From assembly GCF_016904945.1 (NCBI RefSeq), contig NZ_JADIKF010000029.1, forward strand, positions 1 through 64,000: 64,000 bases of DNA, given 5' to 3'. A model generated the notes under the pieces. That model had not been told where the DNA came from. It was given only the letters and a program-made list of their open reading frames with translations, and did not search any database. The translations under genes and the position numbers were made by a program. Origin of the DNA: Dyella mobilis (GTDB taxonomy: Bacteria; Pseudomonadota; Gammaproteobacteria; Xanthomonadales; Rhodanobacteraceae). Position 1 is the stretch's first letter, and every line of letters starts with the position of its first letter. Below, piece by piece: positions 16,685 to 23,272 of this stretch.

Positions 16685-19192
16685 ATGCAACCTATCGATA
16701 CCGAATCGCGCGAGCGCACCGACGCCCGCGCGGAATCGTCCGTCTTTACCGCCGACGCCGAATCGTCGGCCACTGCCAACCACGTAACGATGTCCGCTAC
16801 CGCTGAAACTCCTTTTGCCCTGACTCCGCCCCACAACCCCGGCCAGATGCGCGTCACCAAGCGCAACGGCGGCCAGGAAGTCGTCGACGTCAACAAGATC
16901 GTGCGCGCCGTGACGCGCAGCGCCGAAGGCCTGCACGCGGTCGATCCGCTGCGCGTGGCACTGAAGACCATCGGCGGCCTATACGACGGCGCCACCACGC
17001 AGGAGCTGGATCAACTCTCGATCCGCACCTCCGCCGCGCTGACCGCCGAAGAGCCCGAATACGGCCAGCTCGCCGCACGCCTGCTCGGCGCCTTCGTCGA
17101 CAAGGAAGTGAGCGGACAGGAAATCCAGAGCTTCTCGCAATCCATCGCACGCGGCGCGGAGCTTGGCATCGCCAATGCCCGCCTGCGCGATTTCGTCGCC
17201 ACCAACTCGCGCAAGCTCAACGATGCGATCGACGTGCACGCCACGCGCCGCTTCGAATACTTCGGCCTGCGCACGGTGTACGACCGTTATCTGTTGCGCC
17301 ATCCGCAACTGCGCAAGGTGATCGAGACGCCGCAGTACTTCTTCATGCGCATCGCCTGCGCGCTCGGCGGCAACGAGATCGCCGAGACGCTGGAGCTGTA
17401 TCGCCTGCTGTCGTCGCTGGAATACATCGCCAGCTCGCCGACCCTGTTTAACGCCGGCACCGCACACGAACAGCTCAGCTCCTGCTTCCTGCTCGACTCG
17501 CCGACCGATTCGCTGGAATCGATCTACGAGAAATACGGCGACGTCGCCAAGCTCAGCAAGTTCGCCGGCGGCATCGGCCTGGCCTACTCGCGCGTGCGTT
17601 CGCGCGGCTCGCTGATCAAGGGCACCAACGGCCATTCCAACGGCCTGGTGCCGTGGCTGAAGACGCTGGACGCCTCGGTCGCCGCCGTAAACCAGGGCGG
17701 CAAGCGCAAGGGCGCGGCCTGCGTATACCTGGAGCCGTGGCACGCGGATATCGAGGAATTCCTCGAGCTGCGCGACAACACCGGCGACGAAGCGCGCCGC
17801 ACGCACAATCTCAACCTGGCCAACTGGATTCCCGACGAATTCATGCGCCGCGTGGAGCACGACGGCAACTGGTCGCTGTTCGATCCCAAAATCGTGCCGC
17901 ACTTCGTCGACAGCTGGGGCGAGGAATTCGAGCGCGCCTACCACAAGGCCGAGGCGGAAGGCCTTGCCGTGAAGACGGTGAAGGCGCGCGAGCTGTATGC
18001 ACGCATGCTGCGCACGCTGGCGCAGACCGGCAACGGCTGGATGACCTTCAAGGATCGCAGCAACGCCACCAGCAACCAGACCGCCAAGGCCGAGAACGTC
18101 ATCCATCTCTCGAACCTGTGCACCGAGATCCTGGAAGTGACCAACGCCGGCGAAACGGCGGTGTGCAACCTCGGCTCGATCAACCTCTCCCGCCACGTCG
18201 TCGACGGCGCGTTCGATTTCGCCAAGCTCGCCAACACGGTGCGCACGGCGGTGCGCCAGCTCGATCGCGTGATCGATCTCAACTTCTACCCGATCGACAC
18301 CGCCGCCACCGCCAATCGCAAGTGGCGTCCGGTCGGCCTGGGCGTGATGGGCATGCAGGATGTGTTCTTCAAGCTGCGCCTGCCCTTCGATTCGGCCGAA
18401 GCACTTGAGCTGTCCACGCGCATCGCCGAAGAGATCTACTTCAACGCGCTGTCGCAATCCAATGCGCTGGCCGAACAGCACGGCGCACACCCCGGTTTCG
18501 ACGAAAGCCGCGCGGCCAACGGGGAACTGCAGTTCGACTACTGGCCGAACGCCAAGACCCACGACAGCGCACGCTGGGATGCCCTGCGCGAAGCGGTCAA
18601 GACCAAGGGCCTGCGCAACTCGCTGCTGATCGCCATCGCGCCGACCGCCACCATCGCCTCGATCGCCGGCTGCTACGAGTGCATCGAGCCGCAGGTCAGC
18701 AACCTGTTCAAGCGCGAAACCTTGTCGGGCGACTTCCTGGTAGTGAACCGCTATCTGGTGGAAGAGCTGAAGACGCTCGGCCTTTGGACCCCGGAAATCC
18801 GCGACGCGATCAAGCTGGCGGAAGGGTCGATCCAGGGCATCAGCGCCATTCCGGAACGCCTGCGCACGATCTACCGCACGGTGTGGGAACTGCCGCAGAA
18901 AGCATTGATCGATCTGGCTGCCGCGCGCGGTGCGTACATCGACCAGAGCCAGTCGCTGAACCTGTTTATGGAGAATCCGAACATCGGTCAGCTCAGCTCC
19001 ATGTATATGTATGCGTGGAAGTCCGGCGTGAAGACGACGTACTACCTGCGCTCGCGTCCGGCGACGAAGATTGCCAAGACGACGGTAACGGCGGCTGCGG
19101 TGGCAGCACCTGCGCCGGATGCGCAGGAAGCGGCGACTGCAGCGGTGTTCTGCTCGCTGGAGAATCCGGAGTATTGCGAGGCATGTCAGTAG
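16685..19192 (+). CDS. nrdA: Ribonucleoside-diphosphate reductase, alpha subunit (class Ia)
   Basis: An 835-residue catalytic subunit that reduces ribonucleoside diphosphates. An ATP-cone allosteric domain lies at about 55-140 (VTKRNGGQEVVDVNKIVRAV). The barrel carries the active-site segments SSCFLLDSPTDSLE, NLCTEILEV (thiyl radical cysteine) and GETAVCNLGSINLS, then the substrate loop IAPTATIASIAGCYECIEP. The end FCSLENPEYCEACQ supplies the thioredoxin-reducible cysteine pair. An unusual polar extension of about 50 residues precedes the ATP cone; ATG 16790 is an alternative start. GGAG sits 8-9 bases before ATG 16685. It is controlled by the B12 riboswitch upstream. Its partner nrdB follows only after a reversed GIY-YIG gene. 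Confidence 0.96.
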   Translation: MQPIDTESRERTDARAESSVFTADAESSATANHVTMSATAETPFALTPPHNPGQMRVTKRNGGQEVVDVNKIVRAVTRSAEGLHAVDPLRVALKTIGGLYDGATTQELDQLSIRTSAALTAEEPEYGQLAARLLGAFVDKEVSGQEIQSFSQSIARGAELGIANARLRDFVATNSRKLNDAIDVHATRRFEYFGLRTVYDRYLLRHPQLRKVIETPQYFFMRIACALGGNEIAETLELYRLLSSLEYIASSPTLFNAGTAHEQLSSCFLLDSPTDSLESIYEKYGDVAKLSKFAGGIGLAYSRVRSRGSLIKGTNGHSNGLVPWLKTLDASVAAVNQGGKRKGAACVYLEPWHADIEEFLELRDNTGDEARRTHNLNLANWIPDEFMRRVEHDGNWSLFDPKIVPHFVDSWGEEFERAYHKAEAEGLAVKTVKARELYARMLRTLAQTGNGWMTFKDRSNATSNQTAKAENVIHLSNLCTEILEVTNAGETAVCNLGSINLSRHVVDGAFDFAKLANTVRTAVRQLDRVIDLNFYPIDTAATANRKWRPVGLGVMGMQDVFFKLRLPFDSAEALELSTRIAEEIYFNALSQSNALAEQHGAHPGFDESRAANGELQFDYWPNAKTHDSARWDALREAVKTKGLRNSLLIAIAPTATIASIAGCYECIEPQVSNLFKRETLSGDFLVVNRYLVEELKTLGLWTPEIRDAIKLAEGSIQGISAIPERLRTIYRTVWELPQKALIDLAAARGAYIDQSQSLNLFMENPNIGQLSSMYMYAWKSGVKTTYYLRSRPATKIAKTTVTAAAVAAPAPDAQEAATAAVFCSLENPEYCEACQ

Positions 19193-19210
19193 TCGTCACT
19201 TTCCAACTCT

Positions 19211-19232
19211 CATCCCAGCGAAAACTGGGATG
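19211..19232. repeat. Palindrome after nrdA, left edge of the GIY-YIG insert
   Basis: CATCCCAG-CGAAAA-CTGGGATG is a perfect 8-bp stem and could stop transcription after nrdA or the minus-strand gene. Its layout resembles the CATTCCCGC-GAAA-GCGGGAATG palindromes on the far side of the GIY-YIG gene. Confidence 0.7.
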
Positions 19233-19247
19233 AAGGAAGGAAACGGC

Positions 19248-19544
19248 TCATCCGCAGATTTCCTGATAAAGATCGCGCCAGTAAGGATTGGTTCGTTCGA
19301 CAAGTTCCAATTTCCATACGCGCAACCATTTCTTGATCGCTTTTTCTCGACGAATCGCGGATTCCATGGATTCGTGCAGTTCGTACCAAACCAGCTTGTG
19401 GACCTGATACTGATGGCTGAAGCCCTCCACAACGTCATTGCGATGCTGCCAGACGCGCGCCGGCAGGTTGGAGGTGACGCCTACATACAAGGTACCGTTG
19501 CGGTCGCTGGCAAGGACATAGACGCAAGGCTGGCGCTCATGCAT
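19248..19544 (-). CDS. GIY-YIG single-domain nuclease-like protein
   Basis: A 98-residue protein consisting of one GIY-YIG domain of the YhbQ/UPF0213 type. CVYVLASDRNGTLYVGVTSNL contains the GIY-like (VYV) and YIG-like (YVG) strands, followed by RVWQHR and the catalytic Glu region HESMESAIRREKAIKKW. Proteins of this type have a nuclease fold, but their cellular roles are poorly known. The gene is inverted between nrdA and nrdB, distinctly richer in A and T than both, and bounded by palindromic repeats on both sides, so it looks like a transferred repeat-associated cassette rather than part of the nrd operon. Confidence 0.87.
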   Translation of the reverse strand: MHERQPCVYVLASDRNGTLYVGVTSNLPARVWQHRNDVVEGFSHQYQVHKLVWYELHESMESAIRREKAIKKWLRVWKLELVERTNPYWRDLYQEICG

Positions 19545-19603
19545 ACAACGGACTTCAGTTTTGCAACGCCCGAGCTTGCCACCATCAACAACTCAATACG
19601 ACC

Positions 19604-19697
19604 GTCATTCCCGCGAAAGCGGGAATCCAGCGCCTTTCCCTGACACGCTTCGGGGAAGTGACGGAAGACACTGGATTCCCGCTTTCGCGGGAATGAC
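19604..19697. repeat. Perfect 27-bp inverted repeat pair between the GIY-YIG gene and nrdB
   Basis: The left arm 19604-19630 (GTCATTCCCGCGAAAGCGGG plus AATCCAG) is exactly complementary to 19671-19697. Each arm is itself a palindrome (TTCCCGC-GAAA-GCGGGAA), so two small hairpins or one long one can form. The 40 bases between the arms are GC-rich. This is a typical REP-like intergenic repeat of gammaproteobacteria and lies only 56 bases before nrdB. Confidence 0.88.
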
Positions 19698-19753
19698 GAG
19701 CAACAAGGCAATGCGCCGATCCCAAACGGCGCGGCAACGCACGAGGAACCGCC

Positions 19754-20761
19754 ATGTCCAACCATATTCTCGACCCCGGCTTCGAACTCACCCTGCGCCC
19801 CATGCGCTACCCCGAGTTCTACGAGATGTATCGCAACGCGATCAAGAACACCTGGACGGTCGAGGAAGTCGACTTCTCGCTTGACGTCACCGACCTGAAG
19901 TCGAAGATGACCGATGCGGACCGTCACCTGATCCATCGCCTGGTAGCGTTCTTCGCCACCGGCGACACCATCGTGGCGAACAACCTGGTGCTGAACCTGT
20001 ACCAGCACATCAACGCGCCCGAGGCACGTATGTATTTGTCGCGCCAGTTGTACGAGGAATCGCTGCACGTGCAGTTCTACCTCACCCTGCTGGACACCTA
20101 TATTCCTGATCCGAGCGAGCGCAACAAAGCGTTTGCGGCGATCGAGAATATTCCGTCGATCCAGCAGAAGGGCGCGTTCTGCTTCAAGTGGATCGACTCC
20201 ATTCAGAACCTGCAGCGGCTGGAGACGCGCGAACAGCGCCGCCAGTTCCTGCTCAACCTGATCTGCTTCGCCGCCTGCATCGAAGGCCTGTTCTTCTTCG
20301 CAGCGTTTGCCTACGTGTACTTCCTGCGTTCGCGCGGCCTGCTGCACGGCCTGGCTTCGGGCACCAACTGGGTGTTCCGCGACGAATCGGGCCACATGGC
20401 GTTTGCCTTCGACGTGGTGCGCACCGTGCGCACGCAGGAGCCCGACCTGTTCGACGATGAAATGCGCACGCAGGTCGAAGCCATGCTGGAGGAAGCCATC
20501 GCCTGCGAAACGCAGTTCGCCGAGGACGTGCTTTCCGGTGGCGTGGCCGGACTGTCGGTGAAGGACATGCGCCAGTACCTCGAATACTGCGCGGACCAGC
20601 GCCTGACCCAGCTCGACATGCCCAAGAAGTACGGCGCAAAGAATCCGTTCGACTTCATGGACCTGCAGGACGTGCAGGAAGTCACCAACTTCTTCGAGCG
20701 CCGCGTCTCGGCCTACCAGGTGGGCGTGGAAGGTGAAGTGGCTTTCGACATGACGTTCTGA
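19754..20761 (+). CDS. nrdB: Ribonucleoside-diphosphate reductase, beta subunit (class Ia)
   Basis: A 335-residue ferritin-like subunit that houses the diiron-tyrosyl radical cofactor. The ligand helices are visible: Asp in FFATGDTIVANN, then Glu and His in EESLHVQFY with the radical tyrosine at the expected E-x2-H-x3-Y spacing, and Glu/His in FRDESGHMAF. The conserved radical tyrosine argues for class Ia rather than Ic. GAGG stands about 8 bases before the ATG. It is separated from nrdA by 560 bp containing a reversed gene and palindromes, so its dependence on the riboswitch-controlled nrdA transcript is uncertain. Confidence 0.96.
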   Translation: MSNHILDPGFELTLRPMRYPEFYEMYRNAIKNTWTVEEVDFSLDVTDLKSKMTDADRHLIHRLVAFFATGDTIVANNLVLNLYQHINAPEARMYLSRQLYEESLHVQFYLTLLDTYIPDPSERNKAFAAIENIPSIQQKGAFCFKWIDSIQNLQRLETREQRRQFLLNLICFAACIEGLFFFAAFAYVYFLRSRGLLHGLASGTNWVFRDESGHMAFAFDVVRTVRTQEPDLFDDEMRTQVEAMLEEAIACETQFAEDVLSGGVAGLSVKDMRQYLEYCADQRLTQLDMPKKYGAKNPFDFMDLQDVQEVTNFFERRVSAYQVGVEGEVAFDMTF

Positions 20762-20775
20762 AGAAGCCCGCGCAG

Positions 20776-21219
20776 ATGGAATCGCCGCAGATCGTTCTTA
20801 CCGATAAACCGGAACCCGGCGAACTGGCGGCGGTGCGCCGCGGGCTCGATGCGTTCAACCTCGCGGCCAGCGGCATCGACGATCAGCGTGCGCTGGCCTT
20901 GCTGGTCAAGGATCCGCACACGGGTGAAGTGACGGGCGGCCTGTATGGCCGCACCTCGCGTGGCGTGCTGTTCATCGACGTGTTCTTCCTGCCCGAATCG
21001 ATGCGCGGCACCGGACTGGGCAGCAAGTTGTTGCAGATGGCGGAGGAAGAAGGCCTGCGCCGCGGCTGCCCGATCGGCCTGCTGCATACCAACAGTTTCC
21101 AGGCCCCCGGGTTCTATGCGAAACACGGTTGGCGCGAGTACGGCAATTTTCCCAGCGATCCGCCCGGTACCAGCCGAATTTTCTTCACCAAGGATCTCGC
21201 CGCTCAAGGAGTGTCTTGA
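20776..21219 (+). CDS. GNAT-family N-acetyltransferase, tandem copy 1
   Basis: A 147-residue acetyltransferase. The acetyl-CoA binding motif A is FIDVFFLPESMRGTGLGSKLL (about 75-95), followed by AEEEGLRRGC and the motif B segment FQAPGFYAKHGWREYG. The ending DPPGTSRIFFTKDL is shared with the next gene. The acceptor substrate is unknown. It starts 14 bases after nrdB and ends 2 bases before the second GNAT start, so all three are probably co-transcribed. Confidence 0.86.
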   Translation: MESPQIVLTDKPEPGELAAVRRGLDAFNLAASGIDDQRALALLVKDPHTGEVTGGLYGRTSRGVLFIDVFFLPESMRGTGLGSKLLQMAEEEGLRRGCPIGLLHTNSFQAPGFYAKHGWREYGNFPSDPPGTSRIFFTKDLAAQGVS

Positions 21220-21221
21220 AC

Positions 21222-21659
21222 GTGAGCACACCGCACATCATCGTCACGGATGCACCGGAGGCCGCCGACCTGGCGCTGATCTCCGACGGGCTGGATCAAT
21301 TCAATGTCGACGTAAGCGGCATCAAGGATCGGCGTCCGCTTGCCGTGCTGATCAAAGATCCCGAAACGCGCGAGACGATCGGCGGCGTCACCGGGCGCAC
21401 GTCGATGGGCCTGCTGTTTCTGGATGTGTTCTTCGTGCCCGAGGCGCTGCGCGGTGCGGGCATCGGCAGCCAGGTGTTGCAGATGGCGGAGGCGGAAGGG
21501 CGGCGTCGCGGCTGCCGCACCGCGGTGCTCTACACCATCAGCTTCCAGGCACCGGAGTTCTATCGGAAGCACGGTTGGCGCGAATTCGGCGCGATCCCCT
21601 GCGACCCGCCGGGCACCAGTCGCGTGTTCTTCACCAAGGAACTGATTCCGGCGGCTTGA
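21222..21659 (+). CDS. GNAT-family N-acetyltransferase, tandem copy 2
   Basis: A 145-residue paralogue of the preceding gene, with matching blocks along the whole length (for example DVFFVPEALRGAGIGSQVLQ, SFQAPEFYRKHGWREFG, DPPGTSRVFFTKEL). This indicates a local duplication. GTG 21222 lies about 10 bases after AAGGAG; TTG 21216 is possible. The substrate is unknown. Confidence 0.85.
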   Translation: MSTPHIIVTDAPEAADLALISDGLDQFNVDVSGIKDRRPLAVLIKDPETRETIGGVTGRTSMGLLFLDVFFVPEALRGAGIGSQVLQMAEAEGRRRGCRTAVLYTISFQAPEFYRKHGWREFGAIPCDPPGTSRVFFTKELIPAA

Positions 21660-21683
21660 GGCCGCCGCTGCGACAACCCGCTC

Positions 21684-21917
21684 TCAACCGGAACAGCAAC
21701 CGCGCCCCTGCAACTGCACCGGCGGACACGGCACGCTGCCGTAGGAGCAGAACACGCAGCAGTCGCCCGGCTTGGGTTTCAGCAAAGCGCCGCATGCGCT
21801 GCAGTCGTGGAAAAACAGACAGGCATCCGTCGGCATAATCGCCGTTTCCTGATGGCCGCACGCCGGACAGGTCAGCGTGGATTCCAGCACCGGCATTTTT
21901 GCGTGATCGCTCGCCAT
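21684..21917 (-). CDS. Small cysteine-rich GDCCVxC-family protein
   Basis: A 77-residue protein with paired cysteines: TCPACGHQE, FHDCSACG, then the signature GDCCVFCSYGSVPCPPVQ and a final GCCSG. This is the family described as GDCCVxC-containing (seleno)protein, whose selenoprotein members replace a Cys with selenocysteine; here ordinary cysteine codons are used. The cysteine pattern suggests metal or redox chemistry, but the function is unknown. The start at 21917 is favoured by GGGGAGG about 10 bases upstream; ATG 21896 is the alternative. Confidence 0.78.
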   Translation of the reverse strand: MASDHAKMPVLESTLTCPACGHQETAIMPTDACLFFHDCSACGALLKPKPGDCCVFCSYGSVPCPPVQLQGRGCCSG

Positions 21918-22002
21918 GATGTTGATGGCCTCCCCAATCATTGCGTAAACAGCAACGCCCGAGTATCTCGGGCGCTGCTGCTGTTTCTTGTGACGACGAA
22001 GC

Positions 22003-22668
22003 TCAGGTCCAGCTGTTGTCGTCGTCCATGCCGCCACTGTCGAAGTTGCTGTCATCGAAATCGTTGGAGGAGAAATCCTGACCACCGCCATTCGACAGGC
22101 CGCCGTTCGACAGATTGCCGTCGTCGAAGAAGTTGTTTTCGGTGACGTTCTCGATCACCTCCGGCTGGCCGCCGCCGAAGAAGCCGCCACCGCCGTGATG
22201 GCCGCCCAGCAGATCCTCGATGCCGTTGAACAGGAACATGCCGCCGGCGACGCCGGCTGCCGTGGTGGCCGCGCTGGCAAGGAAACTGGGCGCCGCGCCC
22301 TGCGAAGCCGCCGGTGCACCGCCGAACAGCCGCTCGCGCCAGCTCGGCGCCGCGGCAGGCTGTTGCGGCGGCATCGGCGGATAAGGCTGCTGCGGAGCGC
22401 CCCACGCCGGTTGCTGGCCGCCGAGGAAGCTGCCGCCGCCCTGTTGCTGGCCAGCCAATTGGGCCTGCAATTGCTGGATCTGCGCCTTGGCCGAATCCAG
22501 CGCGTGCTGCTGCAGCAGACTGCGCTGCACCAGCAGGTAGAGCGCATCGGGCTGGCTGGCCAGGCGCTGGTGGATCAGCGCATCGGCCTGGGCATCCTTG
22601 GCCACGCCGCTCACGGCGGCCAGACGTTGAAGAAAATCATCGAGAACGAGTTGTTCCTGGGGAGTCAT
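22003..22668 (-). CDS. DUF2076 domain-containing protein
   Basis: A 221-residue protein. The N-terminal 70 residues form a helical segment (MTPQEQLVLDDFLQRLAAVS ...DALYLLVQRSLLQQHALDSA) typical of DUF2076, followed by a Gln/Pro-rich linker, a hydrophobic Gly/Ala stretch (AATTAAGVAGGMFLFNGI) that may insert in membrane, and a Gly/Asn/Asp-rich tail (ENNFFDD, DDSNFDSGGMDDD). The role is unknown; such proteins are suspected to be periplasmic or membrane associated. The ATG is preceded by GGAGACC. Confidence 0.8.
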   Translation of the reverse strand: MTPQEQLVLDDFLQRLAAVSGVAKDAQADALIHQRLASQPDALYLLVQRSLLQQHALDSAKAQIQQLQAQLAGQQQGGGSFLGGQQPAWGAPQQPYPPMPPQQPAAAPSWRERLFGGAPAASQGAAPSFLASAATTAAGVAGGMFLFNGIEDLLGGHHGGGGFFGGGQPEVIENVTENNFFDDGNLSNGGLSNGGGQDFSSNDFDDSNFDSGGMDDDNSWT

Positions 22669-22824
22669 GGGGTCTCCATTGCGCTTGTCATACGGGTGCC
22701 GGCGCGAGGCAGGCTGTGCTGAGAAATATGCACGAGATGTGTGACCTCAAGAGGCACGCCGCGTGCGATCGTCGGCGCCATGCTGCTGAAATTCAGTTCA
22801 GCCGGCCCGGCCCAAACGGCCTAT

Positions 22825-22870
22825 TGACTACAGCTGTAGTCAGGGGGTACGGTGACTACACTTGTAGTCA
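22825..22870 (+). promoter_or_regulatory. Two BlaI/MecI-type operators in front of the blaI-like gene
   Basis: Two near-identical palindromes are read directly: TGACTACA-GC-TGTAGTCA at 22825-22842 and TGACTACA-CT-TGTAGTCA at 22853-22870, 28 bp apart centre to centre. TACAnnTGTA is the classic BlaI/MecI half-site core. TTGACT (22824-22829) within the first operator can serve as a -35 box, so bound repressor would block RNA polymerase. The second operator ends 14 bases before the regulator ATG. Confidence 0.92.
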
Positions 22871-22884
22871 CGCGATCGACTCTC

Positions 22885-23271
22885 ATGTCCAAACCAAGCA
22901 TCGGGGATCAGGAGCTGGCGCTCCTGCATTATGTGGCCGAACACGAAAGCGCCTCGGTGGGCGAAGTCGCCGCCGGCTTCGGCGAACCGCGCGGACTCGC
23001 CCGCTCGACCGTGCTCACCATGATGGAACGCCTGCGCACCAAGGCGTATTTGAAGCGCCGCCACGTCCAGGGCGTATACCGCTACGTCACCGTCGCCGGA
23101 CCGGGCGAGGTGATGACCAACGCGGTGGGCCAGTTTGTCGAGAAGACCCTGTCCGGCTCGCTGTCGCCCTTCGTGGCATGGATGTCCGAACGCGCCGAAG
23201 TGAGCGATAGCGAATTGGCCGAGCTGGAAGCCCTGGTGGTGCAACTGCAGTCGCGACGCAAGGAATCCTGA
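22885..23271 (+). CDS. BlaI/MecI/CopY-family transcriptional repressor
   Basis: A 128-residue winged-helix repressor. GDQELALLHYVAEHESASVGEVAAGF and STVLTMMERLRTKAYLKRR correspond to the recognition helix and wing of the Penicillinase_R family; the C-terminal helices (SPFVAWMSERAEVSDSELAELEALV) mediate dimerisation. It is divergent from nothing close and directly followed (GTG one base after the stop) by the M56 peptidase gene, the standard blaI-blaR1 arrangement, in which the peptidase relieves repression on signal. Two perfect TACA-n2-TGTA operators lie just upstream, so it should be autoregulated. Confidence 0.92.
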   Translation: MSKPSIGDQELALLHYVAEHESASVGEVAAGFGEPRGLARSTVLTMMERLRTKAYLKRRHVQGVYRYVTVAGPGEVMTNAVGQFVEKTLSGSLSPFVAWMSERAEVSDSELAELEALVVQLQSRRKES

Positions 23272-23272
23272 C

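Noticed and set aside
19604..19697. CRISPR-like repeat pair
   Set aside because: Only two copies, in inverted orientation, each itself palindromic, and no cas genes; REP-like repeats explain it.
16685..20761. Class II (B12-dependent) ribonucleotide reductase
   Set aside because: The alpha subunit has the class I C-terminal Cys pair and a separate diiron beta subunit with the radical tyrosine is present.
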